64,000 nt of DNA from Advenella mandrilli (GTDB taxonomy: Bacteria; Pseudomonadota; Gammaproteobacteria; Burkholderiales; Burkholderiaceae_B). A model generated the notes under the pieces. That model did not search any database. It was not told where the DNA came from and saw nothing but the letters and a program-made list of their open reading frames with translations. Each line of letters begins with the position of its first letter. The stretch's first letter is position 1. The stretch lies in contig NZ_JAENGP010000011.1 of NCBI RefSeq assembly GCF_016595155.1, positions 62,001 through 126,000 on the forward strand. Reading direction: 5' to 3'. A program made the position numbers and the translations under genes. Positions 45,162 through 54,928 of the stretch are shown piece after piece.

Positions 45162-45761
45162 ATGTCTTTATCCATTCGCCTGATTGTGGGCCTGGGCAAT
45201 CCGGGCGGTCAATATGAAGCCACACGGCATAATGCCGGATTTTGGCTGGCCGATCATATTGCCGATGACCTGAATGCGTCATTCAAGCCGGAATCGGCTT
45301 TTTTTGGGCAAGTTGCCAAGGCAAAATATCAGGGAACCAATATTTTTTTGTTGAAACCGGCTACTTACATGAATCGTTCGGGTCAGGCGGTAAGTGCCTT
45401 GGCCCGGTTTTACAAGATAGAGCCGGAAGAAATCCTTGTTTTGCACGATGAACTGGATTTGCCGCCCGGGCAGGTTAAACTGAAAAAAGGCGGTGGTCAT
45501 GCGGGGCATAATGGTTTGCGGGATATTCAGTCAGCATTAGGCGGCCCGAACTTCTGGCGCCTGCGGTTGGGCATAGGGCATCCGCGCACAATGGGGCTGG
45601 CACAAAATGTGGCCGATTATGTGTTGCATATGCCACGTAAAGAAGATATGCCCCTTATTGATGATGAAATCCGGCGCGCCCGTGTTATTGTTCCTTTGCT
45701 GCTGCAAGGAGAGTTTTCAAAAGCGTCCAGTTCCTTGCAAGAAACAAAAGGAATTGCCTAG
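45162..45761 (+). CDS. pth: Peptidyl-tRNA hydrolase
   Basis: Cleaves the ester bond of peptidyl-tRNAs dropped from ribosomes, recycling tRNA. 199 residues with ATG 45162, which gives the family opening [22 protein letters not shown]. The catalytic histidine is His23, next to Asn24. Other motifs: [40 protein letters not shown] and RLGIGHP. A longer frame to 45123 adds 13 unlike residues across the stem-loop and is rejected. Followed 2 bp later by a membrane-protein gene. Confidence 0.97.
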   Translation: MSLSIRLIVGLGNPGGQYEATRHNAGFWLADHIADDLNASFKPESAFFGQVAKAKYQGTNIFLLKPATYMNRSGQAVSALARFYKIEPEEILVLHDELDLPPGQVKLKKGGGHAGHNGLRDIQSALGGPNFWRLRLGIGHPRTMGLAQNVADYVLHMPRKEDMPLIDDEIRRARVIVPLLLQGEFSKASSSLQETKGIA

Positions 45762-45763
45762 TC

Positions 45764-46522
45764 ATGAAGTCACCCAGTTTTCGACAGGAGTTTGCCGAAT
45801 TTTTCCGCTATATCAGGCGTCCGGTGTTGGCGCCCCGCAAACCTTGTCGTGGTGGTGGCAATGGTTGGTGGAAAGACTGGGTGCCATCTACTTCTTTTGG
45901 CCGGATGTTGCAGTGGGCAGCGTGCCTGTGGATAATTAACATATTTGTGTTTGCGCCCATTGCCCTGACGGTTGCTAATAAAACCGGTGCGGCCCATCGA
46001 ATTGATATCAACAACATTCCATTTTTAATGGCTGCGCTGTGGGCACCTGTAGTTGAAGAGTTGTTATTCCGTTATTGCCTGCGTCGGCCACAGTTAAGCC
46101 TGTGGCTGATTCCCGTCATGACATCAGTGGTCATTATGGGCCCCGTGCTTCAGAGTATAGTGCTGCTATTGCTGGTGCTTATGCTAATTGTCATGCTGGA
46201 TGTCTGGCAGCTTACTACTAATGAGCATGCGTTAAAATGGAGTTGGCGCGTGCATTACCAAAAATTTTTCCCTCTGGTTTTTCATGGGTCAGTGCTTGTG
46301 TTTGCCGGCTTGCATTTATGGAATTTCAGGCTCAATGAAATGAATTGGTGGCTGATGCCTTTACTGGTATTGCCACAATGGTTTACAGGCATGGTGCTGG
46401 GCTGGATGCGTGTACGTGACGGAATTGGTACTTCAATTGCCATGCACATGATTTTCAATTCAGGCCCTGTTTTTCTGGTTTGGTTTTTATTGCAGTTCAG
46501 TCCTGAACTTGCCGCAACTTGA
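45764..46522 (+). CDS. CPBP-family intramembrane metalloprotease-like protein
   Basis: 252-residue polytopic membrane protein with about six hydrophobic segments. All three CPBP (CaaX protease/bacteriocin-processing) motifs are present: Glu98-Glu99-x3-Arg103 (VEELLFR), the FxxxH-type His184 (FAGLHLWNF) and His228-x3-Asn232 (HMIFN), so peptidase activity is plausible. The basic N-terminus (about 1-45) is cytosolic. It starts 2 bp after pth and its stop region overlaps the next reading frame, implying co-transcription. The substrate is unknown; some CPBP proteins process peptides or give bacteriocin immunity, but no such genes lie nearby. Confidence 0.85.
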   Translation: MKSPSFRQEFAEFFRYIRRPVLAPRKPCRGGGNGWWKDWVPSTSFGRMLQWAACLWIINIFVFAPIALTVANKTGAAHRIDINNIPFLMAALWAPVVEELLFRYCLRRPQLSLWLIPVMTSVVIMGPVLQSIVLLLLVLMLIVMLDVWQLTTNEHALKWSWRVHYQKFFPLVFHGSVLVFAGLHLWNFRLNEMNWWLMPLLVLPQWFTGMVLGWMRVRDGIGTSIAMHMIFNSGPVFLVWFLLQFSPELAAT

Positions 46523-46530
46523 GGTTTACT

Positions 46531-46899
46531 ATGAAAAGTGTAAAAATAATTTCTTCAGCCTTGTTTCTGGCTGTCTTTGTAGCGGGCTGTTCCGGCTATC
46601 GTCCTATTGTAGACGGGCAAGGCCGCGATATGTCCAATTACGAGTATGATCTTCGCGACTGCCAGAATTACGCCCGTCAGGTTGATGGTGCCGGCCGTAC
46701 AGGCGGTGGTGCCCTTGCCGGGGCCGCGTTTGGCGCGGTACTGGGCCTGGTGGGTGGTGGTAATAGTAGTAATATTGCCCAGGCTGCCGGTGTTGGAGCG
46801 GTAACAGGGGCTGCTGCCGGTGGTGTTTCAACGGCGGCTTCGCAAAAACAGATTATCCGTAACTGTATGGTTGGTCGCGGTTATCGTGTACTTGATTAA
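46531..46899 (+). CDS. Glycine-zipper lipoprotein
   Basis: 122 residues. A lipoprotein signal peptide with lipobox VAGC places the lipidated residue at Cys20. The mature part has one predicted helix (YEYDLRDCQNYARQ) and then a long glycine-zipper hydrophobic stretch (about 58-103: GGALAGAAFGAVLGLVGGG and a second GxxxG run), and ends CMVGRGYRVLD. Two mature cysteines flank the zipper and could form a disulfide. Similar proteins are outer-membrane lipoproteins of unknown role. ATG 46531 with GAGG upstream is preferred over the TTG at 46519. Likely in the pth-CPBP transcript. Confidence 0.85.
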   Translation: MKSVKIISSALFLAVFVAGCSGYRPIVDGQGRDMSNYEYDLRDCQNYARQVDGAGRTGGGALAGAAFGAVLGLVGGGNSSNIAQAAGVGAVTGAAAGGVSTAASQKQIIRNCMVGRGYRVLD

Positions 46900-46998
46900 C
46901 TCGCTTATTCTTCAGGGAAACGGGCCAATTCTCTGAATATGTGCCTCTCCCAGAGGTACAATAACGGGTTTCGTGCTTTGATTTATTAAGGATTTTCA

Positions 46999-48090
46999 AT
47001 GGCTCTTCAATGTGGCATCGTTGGTTTACCCAACGTAGGCAAATCAACTTTGTTTAACGCGTTAACGAAAGCGGGAATTGCCGCCGAAAACTATCCGTTT
47101 TGTACTATCGAGCCCAACGTAGGTATCGTGGAAGTACCCGATACGCGGCTTGATGATCTTGCCATTATTGTAAAACCGGAGCGCGTCCTGCCGGCCACTG
47201 TCGAGTTTGTAGATATTGCCGGTCTGGTGGCTGGCGCCTCAAAAGGTGAGGGTCTGGGCAACCAGTTTCTGGCCAACATTCGCGAAACTGACGCCATTGT
47301 TCATGTGGTCCGCTGTTTTGAAGATGAAAACGTAGTGCACGTGGCCGGCAAGATTGATCCCATTTCAGACATAGAGGTCATTAATACCGAGCTGGCCCTG
47401 GCTGACATGTCTTCGGCAGAAAAAGCACTGCTAAAAGCCCAGAAAACCGCCCGTGCTGGCGATAAAGAAGGACAAAAACTGTGTTCTGTCCTGGAAAAAA
47501 TTATTCCTGTCCTGAATGAGGCCCGCCCTATCCGTTCACTGGATCTGGATGAAGAAGAGCAGGCCCTGATTAAATCCTATTGCTTTATTACCGCTAAACG
47601 TGCCATGTATGTGGCCAACGTGAAAGAAGACGGTTTTGAAAACAACTCGCATCTGGCTGCCGTGCAGGAATATGCCAAAGCAGAGGGTGCGCCTGTGGTG
47701 GCCGTCTGTGCCGCTATTGAAGCGGAAATTGCCGACCTGGATGATGAAGATAAAGATGTCTTTCTGGCGGATATGGGCATGGAAGAGGCAGGCCTGAATC
47801 GTGTCATTCGTGCCGCGTACAACTTGCTGGGCCTGCAAACTTACTTTACCGCTGGCGTCAAGGAAGTCCGTGCCTGGACAATCCAGGTGGGCGATACGGC
47901 GCCCAGGGCGGCAGGTGTCATCCATACTGATTTTGAACGCGGTTTCATTCGTGCACAAACCATTGCATTTGATGACTTTATCAAATTCAAAGGAGAGCAG
48001 GGCGCGAAAGAAGCCGGTAAAATGCGGGCCGAGGGCAAAGAGTATGTGGTCAAGGATGGCGATGTCCTGAACTTCCTGTTCAACGTATGA
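46999..48090 (+). CDS. ychF: Redox-regulated ATPase YchF (Obg-like)
   Basis: Ribosome-associated TRAFAC P-loop protein that prefers ATP to GTP and modulates stress responses. 363 residues, exactly the common size. G1 [13 protein letters not shown]3 [17 protein letters not shown], a coiled-coil insertion near 130-200, and the C-terminal TGS domain with [15 protein letters not shown] and [17 protein letters not shown] 46999 follows AAGGA. A structured hairpin follows the gene. Confidence 0.97.
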   Translation: MALQCGIVGLPNVGKSTLFNALTKAGIAAENYPFCTIEPNVGIVEVPDTRLDDLAIIVKPERVLPATVEFVDIAGLVAGASKGEGLGNQFLANIRETDAIVHVVRCFEDENVVHVAGKIDPISDIEVINTELALADMSSAEKALLKAQKTARAGDKEGQKLCSVLEKIIPVLNEARPIRSLDLDEEEQALIKSYCFITAKRAMYVANVKEDGFENNSHLAAVQEYAKAEGAPVVAVCAAIEAEIADLDDEDKDVFLADMGMEEAGLNRVIRAAYNLLGLQTYFTAGVKEVRAWTIQVGDTAPRAAGVIHTDFERGFIRAQTIAFDDFIKFKGEQGAKEAGKMRAEGKEYVVKDGDVLNFLFNV

Positions 48091-48129
48091 TCTAATCCCT
48101 ACCCGATAAGTAAAACTTGGGTTAGTATT

Positions 48130-48176
48130 AAAGACTTGGGTATGCATTGGCGCATGTTGTGCCAATGCCGGTCTTT
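48130..48176 (+). terminator. Large interrupted hairpin after ychF
   Basis: An outer stem AAAGAC (48130-48135) with GTCTTT (48171-48176) encloses an inner perfect 8-bp stem GCATTGGC (48144-48151) with GCCAATGC (48161-48168). TTTAAAATTT follows. It fits a ychF terminator but is larger and more structured than needed, and lies 29 bp before the AsmA gene. Confidence 0.55.
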
Positions 48177-48204
48177 AAAATTTAGAGAGTGAAAAGAATC
48201 AGTC

Positions 48205-50985
48205 ATGAAAAAATGGCTTAAGCGCGTGTTGGTTGGTCTGGTTGTGCTTCTGCTAGTCACCTTTGTAGGTGGTGCGGTCTTTTTACTTACCTTCGACCCA
48301 AATGCCTATAAATATAAACTGGAAGAAATTGTCAGGTCTAACTATGACCGCGATCTTCAAATAAACGGCGATATCGAACTATCACTTTTTCCTCGCATCG
48401 GCCTGTCGGTTAATCAGCTGTCGTTGTCCGAACCTGGTAATGATGACGTTTTTGTCTCTATTAACAGCGCTCGTTTTGCGGTGGCCATTTGGCCGCTTAT
48501 CTCCAACCGTTTTGTGGTTGACCACGTAGCGGTAAGTGGTTTCAAGGCCTGGGTCGTGCGTGATGAAACAGGTCATCTGAATTTTGAAGACTTGTTCGAA
48601 CAAAAAAACACCGCCGTGGTGGCAGATAGCCTTAAAGAATCTGTTAATGCCAATACCGTGCTGCCACAACCCTACAATACCGATTTCAAAATTGATATTG
48701 CCGGGCTTGAACTTCAGAACGGAGAGGTGTATTTCAGGGATATCAGCAGCCATCTGGATATGCGCCTGAAAAACATGACGATCAATACCGGCAGGGTTAC
48801 TTTTGACCAGCCTTTTGATATAACCCTGGCCGCACAGCTAGAAGGTGATCGTCCTAAGGTAAACGCACAACTTAATGTTCAGGGCTTGCTTAAGCTAGAT
48901 CCGGTAACCAAACTTTATAATGCCCAGAAACTGGAAGTCGCCTTAAAAGGCAGGCTGGGCGATATCGATGCCAGCAGCGCCACCCTTAAAGGCAGTTTCA
49001 ATATAGACAGTTTTGCCCATGCCATAACCGGTTCCGGTATGGAGCTGGTGGTTGCGGGCAATGGGGTAGAAGGATCGGCGCTTAAAAAAATTGATATTAA
49101 CGTGAGCGCTCCCAAGTTGAGCTTCGACTCATCCGCGCCACTGTTGCTGCTTGAGAATTTTTCAGTCAAGGGCAGCGCGCAAAATGTTAATGATCAGTCA
49201 TATGAGTGGTCTTTTGAATCGCCCGCACTGGATATTTCTTCTACCGTAGCCGGTGGCAAGCCTTTAGTTGGTTTTCTCCGGATGAAGGGGCGTGAACAGG
49301 TTGGGGTCAATTTATCGCTTAAAGGAATTAGTGGTTCAGCCGATAACCTTAAAGTCGCGGAAGTTAAAATTGATGGCAAATACGCGCAAGCCAACAATCG
49401 GGTTATTGGTCTGAATATTTCTTCTCCGGCTCAGATGAATTTAATCGACCGGATAGTGATGCTTTCCGCGATTAGCGGTAATGCTAGTTTCAAAGATCAA
49501 GGGCTTGAAGAGCAGCTGGTTCCCGTGATTGGCAGCATTAATGCTGATTTTCAGAAAAGCCGGGCCAGTTTCAAGCTTGATGCGGTGGTCAATGCCGGTA
49601 AATTCAATCTGGATGGAGAGTTGCATCATTTTTCCAGTCCTAATGTGAATTTTGATTTAAATGCCGACTCAATCAATCTTGACCAGCTTCTGGGCCCCGT
49701 CCCATCGCTTGCCGTAGCAGAAAAAAATAATACCGGGAATGGCAAAGCCGTTACCACGCCAGAGTCTGCCTCCGCGCAAAAAGAAAAAACAGCAACCGCT
49801 CAAACCGCTGAAACCACCCAGGCACAACCGGAGCAACAGGCTCCTGCTTCTGTGACAAGCCTGAAGCGCGAATTGCTTCAGTCATTGCGGGGTATGGGTA
49901 CCGTTAACCTGAAACAAATGCGTTATCAGGATGTTGTTTTTAATGATGTGCAGGCTATTTTCCGTTTTGATCGTGCCAATCTTGATATGACGTCGTTCAA
50001 ATCCTGGGTTTTTGACGGGCAGGTAAGGGCTGATGCACAGTTTGACTTGGCCAAGGATGAAATTAAAGCTGGGATAGAGCTCGAAGCCATTGACCTGTCC
50101 CTAATGCAGCAGGCGTTCCATTGGACGCATTGGCTAAGCGGTCGCGCTTTTATCAAGCTACAGCTTGAAAGCAATGGGGCCAATGAGAAAATGATTCTGG
50201 AAAATATTAAAGGACAGGTTCAGGTAAAGGCGGAAAACGGTCTTGTTAATGGATTTGATATCAATCAGCTGGTGCATGATCCGTTGAAGTATCTGGATCT
50301 TGATACGCCAACGTATCCATTTGCCATGAATTATAAAGTCTCCACTCCTTATTCCTTAGTTAGTGTTGATGCGCAGGTCGATAAAGGGGTGGCACAGCTG
50401 GCTTCGCTGTTATTTGAAAGCGGGCAGTTTGCGGTTCAGGGCAGTCCGAATGAAATGGTTTTCAATTGGAATAACGGGGATTTCAAGCTTCCTGTCACCT
50501 TGAAAACACGCCAGCCAGTAAAAATCAGCCAAAACAATATCACGCTTTCCATTAAGGAAATAAACCTGCCAGTCATGATTGAAAGAGCGGGTCAAACACT
50601 AACCGTTACATTGCAATGGGATAAGCTCAAAGACTCCCCATTGGGCAAGTTGCTTGAAAAGAAAAAAGAGCAGGCGCTGAAGGAACAGGCGGCCAAAGAA
50701 CAGCTTGATGTTTCTGTTCCAGAAGTGCCGGCATCCCCGACTGAAGCTGATACACAAGCTGTTTCTGGGGCTTCAGAAACATCGGTACCTGTACAACAGG
50801 CAGAAACTGAAAAATCCCAGGCAGTACCCGAAAAACCAGATGAGCCAGTGCCAACGCTTGAGCTACCCAAACCGCTAACAGATACGTCAACAGTACCAGA
50901 TGAAACAGATGACACTGCCAATATTGAGCCGGCGGCTTCAACGGTAGAAACCAGGAAGACTGCCCCGGTAGAAGCCAAGCAATAG
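48205..50985 (+). CDS. AsmA-family envelope protein
   Basis: 926 residues. One N-terminal transmembrane anchor (about 7-31) is followed by the AsmA N-terminal domain (FDPNAYKYKLEEIVRSNYDRDLQINGDIELSLFPRIGLSVNQLSL is the classic opening; individual motifs only are diagnostic) and the long beta-rich AsmA C-terminal region (about 560-800). A Thr/Ala/Gln-rich linker near 515-550 interrupts it. The last ~110 residues are Pro/Glu/Thr-rich and low-complexity. AsmA-clan proteins bridge the periplasm and are thought to carry phospholipids to the outer membrane; tamB at the window start is the same clan. It stands alone. Confidence 0.88.
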   Translation: MKKWLKRVLVGLVVLLLVTFVGGAVFLLTFDPNAYKYKLEEIVRSNYDRDLQINGDIELSLFPRIGLSVNQLSLSEPGNDDVFVSINSARFAVAIWPLISNRFVVDHVAVSGFKAWVVRDETGHLNFEDLFEQKNTAVVADSLKESVNANTVLPQPYNTDFKIDIAGLELQNGEVYFRDISSHLDMRLKNMTINTGRVTFDQPFDITLAAQLEGDRPKVNAQLNVQGLLKLDPVTKLYNAQKLEVALKGRLGDIDASSATLKGSFNIDSFAHAITGSGMELVVAGNGVEGSALKKIDINVSAPKLSFDSSAPLLLLENFSVKGSAQNVNDQSYEWSFESPALDISSTVAGGKPLVGFLRMKGREQVGVNLSLKGISGSADNLKVAEVKIDGKYAQANNRVIGLNISSPAQMNLIDRIVMLSAISGNASFKDQGLEEQLVPVIGSINADFQKSRASFKLDAVVNAGKFNLDGELHHFSSPNVNFDLNADSINLDQLLGPVPSLAVAEKNNTGNGKAVTTPESASAQKEKTATAQTAETTQAQPEQQAPASVTSLKRELLQSLRGMGTVNLKQMRYQDVVFNDVQAIFRFDRANLDMTSFKSWVFDGQVRADAQFDLAKDEIKAGIELEAIDLSLMQQAFHWTHWLSGRAFIKLQLESNGANEKMILENIKGQVQVKAENGLVNGFDINQLVHDPLKYLDLDTPTYPFAMNYKVSTPYSLVSVDAQVDKGVAQLASLLFESGQFAVQGSPNEMVFNWNNGDFKLPVTLKTRQPVKISQNNITLSIKEINLPVMIERAGQTLTVTLQWDKLKDSPLGKLLEKKKEQALKEQAAKEQLDVSVPEVPASPTEADTQAVSGASETSVPVQQAETEKSQAVPEKPDEPVPTLELPKPLTDTSTVPDETDDTANIEPAASTVETRKTAPVEAKQ

Positions 50986-51045
50986 CCGTTTTGGTTTTTT
51001 CTTACAGACCAATGTTTTTAATTAATTATTTTTACACGTCTTGAT

Positions 51046-51420
51046 ATGAATAAAACAGTAAAATTCACGCCGGTCTTTTCATGTGCGGGCGTTAGTGATG
51101 CCGTACAAACCGCGTACCAGAATCGCTGGTTTCTGGTTGATGAAAACGGCCAGGTTTTGGAAGATACAACGGACAAGACGGCAGCATTGTCATTATCTAT
51201 CCGGTTTGCATATCTGGTTTTCAAGGCACCAGGTATGTTGCGACTGGATATACCGATAGAGGTGCTGGAAGATGATGAGGACGCGTTTGAACCCATCACC
51301 CTTAATGGGCACTTAAAACGGGCGGTAAATGAAGGAGAGCTGGCCACGGCCTGGTTTTCCAACTATTATGGCAAAACCGTTCATTTAATGAAATTGCACC
51401 CTGAAGATCATCAGGCCTGA
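51046..51420 (+). CDS. Stand-alone MOSC N-terminal-like beta-barrel protein
   Basis: 124 residues, no signal peptide. The pattern FTPVFSCAGV, then NRWFLVDENGQVLEDTTDK and FKAPGMLRLDIPIEV, resembles the MOSC N-terminal beta-barrel domain that normally precedes a molybdenum-cofactor-sulfurase C-terminal domain (YcbX-like, about 290-370 residues). The end (ATAWFSNYYGKTVHLMKL) matches the point where the MOSC domain would begin, but a stop follows and no MOSC continuation exists in any frame before the ferredoxin gene. It converges on the ferredoxin gene. Function unknown; the family call is by pattern only. Confidence 0.6.
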   Translation: MNKTVKFTPVFSCAGVSDAVQTAYQNRWFLVDENGQVLEDTTDKTAALSLSIRFAYLVFKAPGMLRLDIPIEVLEDDEDAFEPITLNGHLKRAVNEGELATAWFSNYYGKTVHLMKLHPEDHQA

Positions 51421-51461
51421 ATAAAAGGCCTGCCATTTTAAAGACAGCGGTGCACCAGCCT

Positions 51462-51731
<270 letters not shown>

Positions 51732-51888
51732 TTACCCTAGCATTATATTCCATTTCAATGAATGACTGTTATATACGTACTGTTTTATTAGGGATAATAG
51801 GGTCTGGATAAATAAATCCGGAACTGCGAACGGTAAAACATTTAATAGATTCCCGTTTGTAAACAGCAAAAATCACCACAAAAGAACG

Positions 51889-51926
51889 AGGCCTGAATGC
51901 GTATAAATAATATAGAAATCAGGCCT
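51889..51926. promoter_or_regulatory. 8-bp inverted repeat around an AT-rich promoter-like core
   Basis: AGGCCTGA (51889-51896) and TCAGGCCT (51919-51926) flank an AT-rich core with TATAAA and TATAGA. It could be the control region of the RNA candidate that follows, although no -35 box is obvious. Confidence 0.4.
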
Positions 51927-52075
51927 GGATGGGGTGTTTTGAAATAATCCGCCACATTCCCCTATCTGAACCTTAATGGTCTGGTGGCGGGTCAAGGCGG
52001 GCGTTCATTGTCGTGAATGTATGTGTGCCGCCAATTGATGCAGTGCGCGGAAAACCTCACCCTTGAGGGTGGGTA
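51923..52075 (+). ncRNA. Possible 6S RNA (ssrS)
   Basis: The 373-bp ferredoxin-coaD gap contains no reading frame but is GC-richer and structured from about 51923. GGGGTGTTTTG, TCCCCT, CTGAACC and GGCGGGCGTTC occur in the order and spacing I associate with betaproteobacterial 6S RNA (GUGUUCG, UCCCCU, CUGAACC). A closing stem, GGGGTG (51931-51936) with CACCCT (52058-52063), is extended by TTTT/AAAA. An apical stem TGGCGG (51985-51990) with CCGCCA (52028-52033) caps an inner hairpin CGTTCA/TGAATG. A competing hairpin CCGCCAC/GTGGCGG also exists. This RNA would mimic an open promoter and bind RNA polymerase. A covariance search is decisive. Confidence 0.5.
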
Positions 52076-52080
52076 AGCAA

Positions 52081-52590
52081 TTATTCAGACTGTGCCGCCT
52101 TAGCCTCTTTTCTGGCCTTGGCTTTTTCTTGCAGCCAGCGCTCTACAGACGGGAAAACAAATTTGCTAACGTCGCCACCCAGTAGCGCAATTTCACGTAC
52201 AAAAGTACCTGAAATGAACTGGTATTGGTCTGAGGGGGTCATGAACAGGGTTTCGACTTCGGGTAACAGGTGGCGATTCATGCCAGCCATCTGGAATTCG
52301 TATTCGAAGTCGGATACGGCACGCAAGCCACGGATAATGACACGTGCTTCTTCCTGGCGCGCAAAGTCTTTGAGCAGGCCATCGAAGCTTTTTACCGTTA
52401 CGTTATTGTAGTGACCCAATACTTCGTTGGCAATTTCCATCCTTTCTTCAAGTGTGAACAAAGGATGTTTACCCGCGCTGGCGGCAACACCAATAACAAC
52501 GTTGTCAAACAGACCTGCTGCACGACGAACCAAATCTTCATGGCCTCTGGTGAGTGGGTCAAATGTACCTGGATATACGGCAGTGATCAT
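52081..52590 (-). CDS. coaD: Phosphopantetheine adenylyltransferase
   Basis: Fourth step of coenzyme A synthesis: 4'-phosphopantetheine plus ATP gives dephospho-CoA. 169 residues. The nucleotidyltransferase motif is present as [13 protein letters not shown] (T/HxGH form) near residues 9-21. [20 protein letters not shown] and the ISGTFVRE motif are conserved. The C-terminal tail is Lys/Ala-rich. The ATG at 52590 opens [12 protein letters not shown]. The gene is 174 bp downstream of rsmD on the same strand, the usual rsmD-coaD pairing. Confidence 0.97.
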   Translation of the reverse strand: MITAVYPGTFDPLTRGHEDLVRRAAGLFDNVVIGVAASAGKHPLFTLEERMEIANEVLGHYNNVTVKSFDGLLKDFARQEEARVIIRGLRAVSDFEYEFQMAGMNRHLLPEVETLFMTPSDQYQFISGTFVREIALLGGDVSKFVFPSVERWLQEKAKARKEAKAAQSE

Positions 52591-52764
52591 GGCAAATGTC
52601 TTTTGTAAAAAAAGGGATTATAAGATAATTTACTATACTTCATTATATTGGTGTAGCTGAAACAACACGTATCAGGGCTTTCTTTCTTTGTTAATTCAAA
52701 AGGGGGGCTTAAATGGGGTGTTTTAATTTAAAAAAAACGGTTTCCCTTCCAAACCTGAGTCAGC

Positions 52765-53358
52765 TTAAATGTTGTTTTCAATAAATTGGTATAACTGGTA
52801 AAACACAGCCCCGGCTTTTCCTTCTTTTAGTAATTCAAAAGGTAAATCAAGCGGGGTTTTCTTTTCTGATTCTATATACACCAAAGATCCCGACTTTAAA
52901 ATGCCGGGCAGGTAAGGCACAACTTCCTGAATCAAATCTTTCTCGAAGGGAGGGTCCAGAAAAACCAGGTCAAAGCGGCTGGCATCCATGCGTTTGAGCA
53001 CTAGCATGGCATCACCACTGTTAATACGCACTTGCGGCACATTGAGTTTGTCGCGAAGTTGCCTCAGGTTGAGCATGGCTTGCCGGTTTTGTTCAACCAT
53101 TTGCACATGTCCGGCCCCGCGTGAGGCGGCTTCAAAGCCCAAAGCCCCCGTGCCTGCAAACAGGTCTAGGACCGATTTAACGCTGTAATCACTGTCCCAT
53201 AAGTGGTTGATCCAGTTGAAAACGGTTTCCCGGACACGGTCAGGTGTAGGGCGCAGCCCCGGAATATCGGCCACTGGAATGGGGGTGCGTTTGAATTGAC
53301 CGCCAATAATACGGATTTTATGTGGTGAACCAGCTGTTTTTTGATGATTTGTGCTCAT
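52765..53358 (-). CDS. rsmD: 16S rRNA (guanine-966-N2) methyltransferase
   Basis: Methylates G966 of 16S rRNA during 30S assembly. 197 residues. The SAM-binding motif is LDLFAGTGALGFEAASRGA and the catalytic motif is FLDPPFEKD. The N-terminal RIIGGQFKRTPIPV region is typical of RsmD. The ATG at 53358 is divergent from ftsY with 124 bp between, an arrangement conserved in many proteobacteria. Confidence 0.96.
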   Translation of the reverse strand: MSTNHQKTAGSPHKIRIIGGQFKRTPIPVADIPGLRPTPDRVRETVFNWINHLWDSDYSVKSVLDLFAGTGALGFEAASRGAGHVQMVEQNRQAMLNLRQLRDKLNVPQVRINSGDAMLVLKRMDASRFDLVFLDPPFEKDLIQEVVPYLPGILKSGSLVYIESEKKTPLDLPFELLKEGKAGAVFYQLYQFIENNI

Positions 53359-53482
53359 GATTCTATGTGTTAATGCATTAAGTCATTAATAAGATTATAA
53401 GCGCAAGCAGAAAAGCAAAAATAAAAAACAGGGCTGTTAAAATACTTCTTCAGAATCAAACTTTTAATACATCGAATTTCAT

Positions 53483-54826
<1,344 letters not shown>

Positions 54827-54840
54827 GCGGCTCTCGCTTT

Positions 54841-54855
54841 GCCCATTTATTGGGC
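54841..54855 (+). terminator. Small stem-loop just after ftsY
   Basis: GCCCA (54841-54845) with TGGGC (54851-54855), a 5-nt loop, 15 bp after the ftsY stop and just before the larger bidirectional terminator. Confidence 0.4.
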
Positions 54856-54863
54856 TTCAAATA

Positions 54864-54922
54864 AAAAACCACCCGCCTGAGCCTTCGATACCTGTTTGTA
54901 TTGGTTCATCCGGGTGGTTTTT
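54864..54922. terminator. Bidirectional terminator between convergent ftsY and CYTH-CHAD genes
   Basis: AAAAACCACCCG (54864-54875) pairs perfectly with CGGGTGGTTTTT (54911-54922). A-run and T-run ends serve both strands. The 35-nt loop is long, but the 12-bp stem is perfect. Confidence 0.75.
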
Positions 54923-54928
54923 GTGGAC

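Noticed and set aside
49800-50985. Proline/glutamate-rich AsmA tail as a separate gene or fusion
   Set aside because: It is continuous with the AsmA frame and is ordinary low-complexity linker sequence; no independent start or domain.
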